Shown here piece after piece: positions 15,894 through 21,004 of a stretch of DNA of 21,004 nucleotides. Position numbers and translations under genes: made by a program. Position 1 is the first letter of the stretch. The number at the start of each line of letters is the position of its first letter. This DNA comes from Pseudomonadota bacterium (lineage in GTDB: Bacteria; Pseudomonadota; Alphaproteobacteria; Sphingomonadales; Sphingomonadaceae): the NCBI GenBank assembly GCA_023387085.1, contig JAEWIL010000259.1:1-21004 (forward strand), in the 5' to 3' direction. The notes under the pieces are model-generated. The model had not been told where the DNA came from. It saw nothing but the letters and a program-made list of their open reading frames with translations, and did no database searches.

Positions 15894-16595
15894 TCAGATC
15901 GCCCGTTTCAGCACCGCCGTCCGTCCGTCGGCACCGGTGATCTCCATCGTGCCGTCGGTCGGAAATCCGATGCTAACCGGACCCGCCATCAGTTTGAAGA
16001 AGGCCTGTTCCTGCGTCATGCCCGCGCCGGCGCACGCCATTTCGGTCGCCACCAGCGGGCCGGCGGTCAGCGTCCGTCCGGCGGCGGTATAGCGGCCCGA
16101 AAAACGATTGCACCCCGCGCTGCCGCTGAGCCTTGTGCCGTCGAACGCCAGCGAGGTGGGGCGGTCGCTCGCGACGGGGACGCCGCCGATCGATACGAAG
16201 GTCCAGTTCGACCCGGCGAGCGTGTCGGGCGGCAATATGGCGCCCCCGCACCCCTGCACGGGCTTGCCGTCGGCGATGACGCGAACCGTGTCCGCGTAGC
16301 GCCGGTCGCTCATCCCGTCGCTGCACGGCGCATGTTTGATCACGACCGCGAGGCGTCCGCCGGCATAGGTCTCGCCGTTCAGCGACGGCGTCGCGCCGGG
16401 ATTGGGCACGGCGATCTTCGTTTCGCCATAGTTGCCGGCATAATTGAGTCGTTCCGGAGTGATTTCGAGCGTCCACCCGGGCTCGGTCCCGATCGCCATA
16501 TAGGCGGCAGCAGGCGGCGCCGGCGGCTGTGGTGTTTCCATGGCCGGCGCGCAGCCGGCCAGCGAGAGGGCGAAAAGGGAAACCGATTTATGCAT
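15894..16595 (-). CDS. META-domain (HslJ-like) lipoprotein with N-terminal COG3650-type domain
   Basis: This 233-residue predicted lipoprotein starts MHKSVSLFAL and has lipobox LAGC with Cys15. A Pro/Ala-rich spacer leads to a first domain (about 34-118) with GTEPGW and a Cys91/Cys116 pair, resembling COG3650 proteins. The META domain follows (about 124-232): LAGSNWTFVSIGG, then SGSAGCNRFSGRY, then a conserved MACAG segment and a final beta region. META/HslJ proteins are outer-envelope proteins linked to stress or antibiotic tolerance; the molecular function is unknown. The start is the ATG at 16595, preceded by GGAGA; an ATG five codons earlier lacks a ribosome-binding site. The gene converges on rmuC with 29 bp between the stop codons. 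Confidence 0.88.
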   Translation of the reverse strand: MHKSVSLFALSLAGCAPAMETPQPPAPPAAAYMAIGTEPGWTLEITPERLNYAGNYGETKIAVPNPGATPSLNGETYAGGRLAVVIKHAPCSDGMSDRRYADTVRVIADGKPVQGCGGAILPPDTLAGSNWTFVSIGGVPVASDRPTSLAFDGTRLSGSAGCNRFSGRYTAAGRTLTAGPLVATEMACAGAGMTQEQAFFKLMAGPVSIGFPTDGTMEITGADGRTAVLKRAI

Positions 16596-16612
16596 CTGCC
16601 ATTTCTCCATAC

Positions 16613-16694
16613 CCGTTCGTGTCGAGCGAAGTCGAAACACCCATCGCCCTGACGCTTGATTGAAGGGCATCTCGACCTCGCTCGATGCGAACGG
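16613..16694. repeat. Dispersed-type imperfect palindrome (GTGTCGAGCGAAGTCGA family)
   Basis: An 82-bp element has ends that start CCGTTCG and finish CGAACGG. The outer 23 bases are inverted repeats with 20 matches. GTGTCGAGCGAAGTCGA is a familiar core of small dispersed repeats in sphingomonad-type genomes. It lies in the leader region of the META lipoprotein, between a possible TATAGA -10 box (near 16708-16713, minus strand) and the gene start, so it may be transcribed as a hairpin leader. Confidence 0.7.
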
Positions 16695-16754
16695 AAGGGA
16701 GGACATCTATAGCATGGCGCTAGCTGACGGCTGAATGGAAACGCCGGGAAGCGT

Positions 16755-17564
16755 TCAGCTTCGCTGCTGATTGAGCACCTCATAGGCCATCACCGCGGCT
16801 GCGACCGCGGCGTTCAGGCTGTCGGCCTTGCCCATCATCGGCATCTTGACCCGCACGTCGGCCGCCGCGGCATAGCTTTCTGGCATCCCCTGCGATTCAT
16901 TGCCGATCAGCAGGAAGGTCGGCGCCGCGTAGCGGACCGCCTGATAATCCTTGCTGTCGTCGCCGAGCCAGGTCGCGACGAGTTCGCCGCGTCCGCTTCG
17001 CAGCCAGGGCAGGAACTCGTCCCACCGCGCCTGCACCAGCTTTTGCGTAAAGATCGCGCCCATGCTCGCGCGTACCGCTTCGACGGCATAGGGGTCCGTG
17101 CTTTCGTCGAGCAGGATCAGCCCGCCTGCGCCGACCGCGTCGCCGGTGCGCAGCATCGTGCCGAGATTGCCCGGATCGCGCAGCCGCTCGGCGACGAGCC
17201 AGATCGGCGCGGCGTCGCGGTCGAGATCGGCGAGCGCCGTCTTCGGTTCTGCGTAAATGGCGACGATCGCCTGCGGATTATCCTTGCCCGAGAGTTTCGA
17301 CAGGATCGCCGGGGTCGTGTCGATCACCTCGCCGCCGCCCGCCAGCGTGGCTTCGACCAGCGCCTGCGCCAGCGGATGCGCGGCGCCTTCGTCGGCGAGG
17401 AACAGCCATTGCGGAAGGATGCCGGCCTCGCGCGCCTCGGTCGCGATGCGGAGTCCCTCGGCCAGAAACAGCCCCTCGGCGCGCCGGTGGCGCTTCTCGC
17501 GCAGCAGGCGCATTCGCTTCACAAGCGGGTTTGAAAAGCTTTCGATGCGGCTGCGACGAGCCAT
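16755..17564 (-). CDS. TrmH/SpoU-family RNA 2'-O-methyltransferase (SPOUT class)
   Basis: This 269-residue protein has an N-terminal RNA-binding substrate domain (about 8-105: SNPLVKRMRLLREKRHRR, then FLAEGLRI) and a C-terminal SPOUT knot. The three SpoU motifs are visible: LRDPGNLGTMLRTGDA (128-143), LIGNESQGMP (219-228) and MPMMGKADSLNAAVAAAVM (241-259). It should transfer a methyl group from S-adenosylmethionine to a 2'-hydroxyl in rRNA or tRNA; the site cannot be read from sequence. The start is the ATG at 17564, with GAGGA eight bases upstream inside the end of ptsH. Only 4 bases separate the HPr stop codon from this start, so it is the last gene of the PTS operon. Confidence 0.93.
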   Translation of the reverse strand: MARRSRIESFSNPLVKRMRLLREKRHRRAEGLFLAEGLRIATEAREAGILPQWLFLADEGAAHPLAQALVEATLAGGGEVIDTTPAILSKLSGKDNPQAIVAIYAEPKTALADLDRDAAPIWLVAERLRDPGNLGTMLRTGDAVGAGGLILLDESTDPYAVEAVRASMGAIFTQKLVQARWDEFLPWLRSGRGELVATWLGDDSKDYQAVRYAAPTFLLIGNESQGMPESYAAAADVRVKMPMMGKADSLNAAVAAAVMAYEVLNQQRS

Positions 17565-17568
17565 GGCG

Positions 17569-17847
17569 TCAATCCTCGCCGAAGCTGTCCTTGACCAACC
17601 CGACCAGCTTGAGCAGCGCTGCGTCGGCGCCTTCGCCCCTGGTGTGGATCGTGATGCTGTCACCCTTGGCGGCGCCCAGCATCATCAGCCCCATGATCGA
17701 GGTGCCGTTGACGCGCGATCCGCCCTTTTCGACCTCGACGCTGACCGTTTCGGGCAGGCGGCTGACGAAGGTCACGAATTTGGCGCTGGCACGGGCATGC
17801 AGCCCGCGCTGGTTGGTGATCTCGACCGTCTCGCTGTTTTCGCTCAT
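17569..17847 (-). CDS. ptsH: Phosphocarrier protein HPr
   Basis: This 92-residue HPr carries phosphate from enzyme I (not in this window) to EIIA on His16, in the motif NQRGLHARASAKF. The regulatory serine is Ser50 in NGTSIMGLMML, the site that HprK would phosphorylate. The start is the ATG at 17847, overlapping the EIIA stop codon as ATGA. The reading frame extends upstream through the EIIA gene but that part is not HPr-like. With HprK and a lone EIIA nearby and no sugar permease, this HPr probably serves regulation rather than sugar uptake. Confidence 0.97.
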   Translation of the reverse strand: MSENSETVEITNQRGLHARASAKFVTFVSRLPETVSVEVEKGGSRVNGTSIMGLMMLGAAKGDSITIHTRGEGADAALLKLVGLVKDSFGED

Positions 17848-18272
17848 GGCCCCACTCCCAGCATCTCCGACGCGACGGAGATATATTTCTGGCCCGCTTC
17901 CTTGGCCGCGATCACCGCGGCGCGCAGGTCCATTGCTTTCCGGGCGCTTTCCAGCCGGATCAGCATCGGCAGGTTGACGCCCGCGATCACCTCGGTCCGC
18001 CCGCTTTCGAGCAGGCTGATCGCGAGGTTCGACGGTGTGCCGCCGAACAGGTCGGTCAGCATGATTACGCCGCGCCCCTCGTCGACCTTGCGGATCGCGT
18101 CGGCGATTTCCTTGCGGCGCATCTCCATATTGTCGTTGGGGCCGATGCACACCGTTGCGATCGCGCGCTGCGGACCGACGACATGCTCCATCGCGCGCAC
18201 CATTTCCTCGGCAAGGCGGCCGTGGGTTACGAGGACCATTCCCAGCAGCGGCAGAGCTTTATCGACGGCCAT
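17844..18272 (-). CDS. PTS EIIA component, mannose/fructose (Man) type, stand-alone
   Basis: This 142-residue single-domain EIIA(Man)-fold protein has the phosphorylatable His17 in LVTHGRLAEE, the conserved LTDLFGGTPSN (72-82), and GVNLPMLI (98-105). The start at the ATG at 18272 gives about ten residues before the usual MVLVTHG beginning; an internal ATG at Met12 is possible, but AAGGG upstream of 18272 supports the longer form. No EIIB, EIIC or EIID gene is present, the usual situation in alphaproteobacteria, where this protein is thought to be a terminal regulatory phosphate acceptor. It begins 14 bases after the rapZ stop and overlaps ptsH by 4 bases. Confidence 0.95.
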   Translation of the reverse strand: MAVDKALPLLGMVLVTHGRLAEEMVRAMEHVVGPQRAIATVCIGPNDNMEMRRKEIADAIRKVDEGRGVIMLTDLFGGTPSNLAISLLESGRTEVIAGVNLPMLIRLESARKAMDLRAAVIAAKEAGQKYISVASEMLGVGP

Positions 18273-18286
18273 GAAATCGCAGACCC

Positions 18287-19222
18287 TTATGTGTTGCCGC
18301 CGGATGCGGGAGACGTGGGCGGGGGCTTGCCCTCAAGCCCATCTTGCGGGGCGGAGTCAAGGTTGCGGTGCGTCACGGTCGGCTCATGACCCGCGGCGCG
18401 TAGCGTTCGGGCAACACGATCGGCGACATGGACCGAGCGGTGGCGGCCACCGGTGCAGCCGAAGGCGATGGTGACATAGCTTTTGCCCTCGGCGCGATAG
18501 CGCGGGAGCAAGGTCAGGATCAGCCGCTCGATCTGCGACACGCTGTCCTCGTAAGCAGGGTCGGCGATCACATAGGCGGCGACCGCGGGGTCGAGTCCGG
18601 TGCCGGGCTTGAGCTTGGGGTCCCAGTGCGGATTGCGCAGATAGCGCATGTCGAACACCAGATCGGCGTTGCGCGGCAATCCGCGCGCGAAGCCGAAGCT
18701 CAGGATGTTGAGCACCGGCTCGCCTTCACCCGCATCGCCGAAGCGTTGGCGGACTTCCTGCTGCAGGTCGTTGCTCGAATAATTGGTGGTGTCGATGACA
18801 TGCTCGGCCCAGCGGCGGAGCGGCTCCATCAACTCGCGCTCGCGGGCGATGCCATCGGCCGCGGGGCGATCCTCGGCCAGCGGGTGGCGGCGGCGGGTTT
18901 CGGAAAAGCGGCGCTCGAGTTCGGCGCCCGCGCAATCGAGAAACAACGTCTGGATGTCGCGCCCGCCATCGTCGCGCAGGGTCTTGATCCGCTTGACCAA
19001 CTCGGCAGGCTTGAAGCCACGGCTGCGGCTGTCGATCCCGACCGCGATCGGGCGGTTCGCCCCGCTATGCTTCGCGGGCGCGTCGATCAGCGCCTGAAGC
19101 AGCGCGAGCGGCAGATTGTCGACGACCTCCCAGCCGAGGTCTTCGAGGACCTTGAGCACGGTCGACTTGCCCGCGCCCGACAGGCCGGTGACGAGAAGAA
19201 GGCGGGGATCGGGGCTGCTCAT
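18287..19222 (-). CDS. rapZ: RapZ/YvcJ-family nucleotide-binding protein (RNase adapter type)
   Basis: This 311-residue P-loop protein has Walker A GLSGAGKST (13-21), VDNLP (34-38), GIDSRSR (62-68), and the conserved C-terminal domain with GCTGGRHRSV (255-264). In enterobacteria RapZ directs RNase E to a small RNA and senses glucosamine-6-phosphate; in alphaproteobacteria the role is less clear. It is about 25 residues longer than the E. coli protein because of a Pro/Ser/Gly-rich C-terminal tail (KPPPTSPASGG). The start is the ATG at 19222, overlapping the hprK stop as ATGA. A longer frame running back through hprK is shadow. Confidence 0.95.
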   Translation of the reverse strand: MSSPDPRLLLVTGLSGAGKSTVLKVLEDLGWEVVDNLPLALLQALIDAPAKHSGANRPIAVGIDSRSRGFKPAELVKRIKTLRDDGGRDIQTLFLDCAGAELERRFSETRRRHPLAEDRPAADGIARERELMEPLRRWAEHVIDTTNYSSNDLQQEVRQRFGDAGEGEPVLNILSFGFARGLPRNADLVFDMRYLRNPHWDPKLKPGTGLDPAVAAYVIADPAYEDSVSQIERLILTLLPRYRAEGKSYVTIAFGCTGGRHRSVHVADRVARTLRAAGHEPTVTHRNLDSAPQDGLEGKPPPTSPASGGNT

Positions 19223-19665
19223 CGGTCGGGCGCCAGCCGTTCGAGCGCGAGCAATATCTTGATCGGTGCCGACGCCTCGAAAGCGGAAAGCAGCAGCGCC
19301 GGCAACGGGTGCCCTGCCACCGTCTCGATCTGATTGACCGACGGCATACGGTCGTAGCGGTCGGTCAGGCGCACCGCGAGCGCGAGTGGCACCGGTGCCG
19401 TCCACGGCTTTTCGACGATGCCGATTCCGCGCACCTCGAGCTTGCCGGCAAGAATCTCGGGCGGGCGGCACCACAGACGTTCACGGTCGTACCAGATGTC
19501 GCAGCGGTCGTCGGCCACCAGCCGCGCGCCGCGGTCGATCAGGCGGAGCGCGAGGTCGGACTTGCCCTGTCCCGGATTGCCGAGGATCAGCACGCCGCCA
19601 TTGCCCGCCGCGATGCAGCTCGCATGGATATTCTGGATTTCGGGCTTGGTCCGGCTCGGAAACAT
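19219..19665 (-). CDS. hprK: HPr kinase/phosphorylase, short alphaproteobacterial form
   Basis: This 148-residue protein corresponds only to the C-terminal kinase domain of the about 310-residue Gram-positive HprK. It shows IHASC with His14, the P-loop GNPGQGKSD (29-37), VADDR (50-54) and the family signature LEVRGIGIV (76-84). It would phosphorylate HPr at Ser50 and remove the phosphate. The short form is normal in alphaproteobacteria, so this is not a truncation. The start is the ATG at 19665; the ribosome-binding site is poor. The sensor-kinase gene upstream ends 84 bp before it, and a strong hairpin lies in that gap. Confidence 0.95.
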   Translation of the reverse strand: MFPSRTKPEIQNIHASCIAAGNGGVLILGNPGQGKSDLALRLIDRGARLVADDRCDIWYDRERLWCRPPEILAGKLEVRGIGIVEKPWTAPVPLALAVRLTDRYDRMPSVNQIETVAGHPLPALLLSAFEASAPIKILLALERLAPDR

Positions 19666-19712
19666 CGCGCAGGCTTACCGGCGACGAAGCGGGGCTGCAA
19701 GGCGACAAACAG

Positions 19713-19742
19713 CATCGCGGGCGGCGCCCCTGTCCCGCGATG
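19713..19742 (-). other. Hairpin between the sensor-kinase gene and hprK
   Basis: CATCGCGGG and CCCGCGATG form a perfect 9-bp stem with a 12-base loop that itself contains GGCGCC. On the minus strand it begins 7 bases after the kinase stop codon, and CTGTTTGTCG follows, a poor T-run. It may be a partial terminator or a processing site uncoupling the kinase from the PTS genes. Confidence 0.6.
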
Positions 19743-19749
19743 GGTGGGC

Positions 19750-21004
19750 TCAGCTGGCCGCTTCGGAACGCTCGCGCGCGGGCAGGGTGATCAGCAGGCT
19801 GGCGCCTCGGCGGCCGTCGTCGCGGTCGCGCGCCGAAATCGTCCCGCCATGGCCCTCGATGATCGTGCGCGCGATCGCCAGCCCCAGCCCGCTGTGCCGT
19901 CCGAAGGCTTCGCCGTTCGGCCGTTCGCTGTGGAAGCGGCGGAAGATCGCCTCGCGCTGCGTCGGGTCGATGCCGGGGCCGTCGTCATCGACCTTCACAT
20001 GCACCTCGTCGCCGAGCAGCGTTGCGGCGATGCACACCAGCCCGTCGGGAGGGGAGAAGCTGATCGCATTGTCGATGACGTTGTCGATCGCGCGCTCGAG
20101 CCGGTGGCCGTCGCCCATCACGGTCGTTGTGCCCTTGCGTGGACGCGCAAAGGCGATGCGCGGGATCGGCTTGCCCTGCTCGGCCCGCGCCGAGCGGCCC
20201 GCAAGCATCGATTCGATCATCAGCCCGATATCGATCGGTTCGAACAAGGTGCGCGACAATTGCGCGTCGATGCGGCTCGCGTCGCTGATGTCGGTGACCA
20301 GCCGGTCGAGCCGGCGGACATCCTCGTCGGCGATTGCGAGTAGTTGCGCTCGCTGTTCGTCGGTTTTGACCCGCCCGAGTCCCTCGATCGCCGACCGGAC
20401 CGACGCGATCGGGTTTTTGAGCTCGTGCGTGACGTCGGCGGCGAAGTGCTCGCCTGCGTCGATGCGTTCGCGCAGCGCCTGCGTCATGTCGCTGAGGGCG
20501 CGGGCGAGCGTGCCGATTTCGTCTCGGCGGCTCGGGAGGCGCGGCACGACAACCTCGCGCGCTCGGCCGAGCCGGACGCGCACCGCGGCGCGCGCCAGCC
20601 GGCGCAGCGGTCGAACGATCGTGCGCGCGAGGAAGAGCGAGAGCAGCACCGACGCCATGACCACCATCGCGACGACGACCGCGAGGCGGAACCGCTCGGC
20701 GCGCACCGTCTTGGTGATATCGCGCGCGTTCAGCGTCATCAGCATCGCCTCGGGCGTGTCGAGATCGACGATCCGCGTCGCGCTGAGCAATGGCGTGCGT
20801 TCCGGAACATAGCGGAATCGGCTTGCGGCTTCGCCGGTCTTGAGAGTCTCGACGACTTCGGGCCAGGCGTCGCCGCGATCGACCTTCGGTTCCTCGAATT
20901 CGGGATAGCTCGGCGCGCCGACGATCCAGTCGATCCCGCGGTCCATCGCGCGCGCGACGTCGCGCTGCCACGCCTGCAGGTCGGGGTCGCGCAGCGTATA
21001 GGTC
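19750..21004 (-). CDS. chvG: Sensor histidine kinase, ChvG-like, N-terminus cut by window edge
   Basis: The visible 417 residues continue in frame past the window end. A periplasmic sensor segment is followed by a membrane helix (RLAVVVAMVVMASVLLSLFL), then a HAMP linker (RTIVRPLRRLARAAVRV). The dimerisation/phosphoacceptor helix carries HELKNP, whose His codon is at 20425-20427. The ATPase domain has an N box (IDNVIDNAISFSP), DDDGPGID, and GLGLAIARTI. The ChvG assignment rests mainly on its place immediately before hprK-rapZ-EIIA-HPr, a gene order conserved in alphaproteobacteria; ChvG/ChvI senses acid or envelope conditions. The cognate regulator gene should lie just beyond the window. Histidine-kinase identity is certain, the ChvG name less so. 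Confidence 0.85.
   Translation of the reverse strand, partial: TYTLRDPDLQAWQRDVARAMDRGIDWIVGAPSYPEFEEPKVDRGDAWPEVVETLKTGEAASRFRYVPERTPLLSATRIVDLDTPEAMLMTLNARDITKTVRAERFRLAVVVAMVVMASVLLSLFLARTIVRPLRRLARAAVRVRLGRAREVVVPRLPSRRDEIGTLARALSDMTQALRERIDAGEHFAADVTHELKNPIASVRSAIEGLGRVKTDEQRAQLLAIADEDVRRLDRLVTDISDASRIDAQLSRTLFEPIDIGLMIESMLAGRSARAEQGKPIPRIAFARPRKGTTTVMGDGHRLERAIDNVIDNAISFSPPDGLVCIAATLLGDEVHVKVDDDGPGIDPTQREAIFRRFHSERPNGEAFGRHSGLGLAIARTIIEGHGGTISARDRDDGRRGASLLITLPARERSEAAS

Noticed and set aside
19219..19665. Truncated or broken hprK
   Set aside because: The kinase-only short form is normal in alphaproteobacteria, and the P-loop and family signature are intact.

Overview
The window is GC-rich, densely packed alphaproteobacterial chromosome. 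It most likely comes from a sphingomonad (Sphingopyxis/Sphingomonas type). The evidence is the sensor kinase–hprK–rapZ–EIIA–HPr gene order, an HprK reduced to its C-terminal domain, a dnaK gene with an RpoH-type promoter and no CIRCE element, a TonB receptor plus PepSY pair, and dispersed palindromic repeats of the kind common in these genomes. The genus is an inference. No tRNA, rRNA, CRISPR array, insertion sequence, integrase or phage gene was seen.

Layout. (1) 1-1860, minus strand: priA, missing its C-terminus at the window edge. (2) 1921-3379, minus: a translationally coupled operon of an ArsR-type regulator, an SRPBCC/AHSA1-like protein and a six-helix DUF998-like membrane protein, with a perfect 9-6-9 palindrome 38 bp upstream. 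(3) 3488-6787, minus: a TonB-dependent receptor followed with no gap by a PepSY membrane protein, a probable iron-siderophore uptake unit; a 16-bp motif occurs twice, 40 bp apart, at its start. (4) 6978-9287, plus: a large patatin-related protein with a visible Ser/Asp dyad. (5) 9458-12548, minus: dnaK-dnaJ, read from a clear RpoH promoter. (6) 12704-15864, plus: a PCuAC copper-chaperone lipoprotein whose likely promoter lies back to back with that of dnaK; then a small HExxH protein coupled to a six-helix membrane protein; then rmuC. (7) 15894-16595, minus: a META-domain lipoprotein. (8) 16755-21004, minus: sensor kinase (ChvG-like, N-terminus off the edge), hprK, rapZ, EIIA(Man-type), HPr and a TrmH/SpoU-family RNA methyltransferase, mostly overlapping or nearly abutting.

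How the genes work together. HprK would phosphorylate HPr on Ser50. HPr and EIIA would form a phosphorelay with no sugar permease in sight, a regulatory PTS placed next to an envelope-sensing kinase. DnaK and DnaJ form the Hsp70 core. PriA and RmuC are separate DNA-maintenance functions. Intergenic DNA holds three different dispersed-type palindromic repeats and several strong hairpins.

Nothing here can be called a new system with confidence. The most open questions are the coupled HExxH/membrane-protein pair, the ArsR module with its palindrome, the repeated motif at the TonB receptor start, and the RNA methyltransferase attached to the PTS operon. No gene-free stretch exceeds 300 bases.
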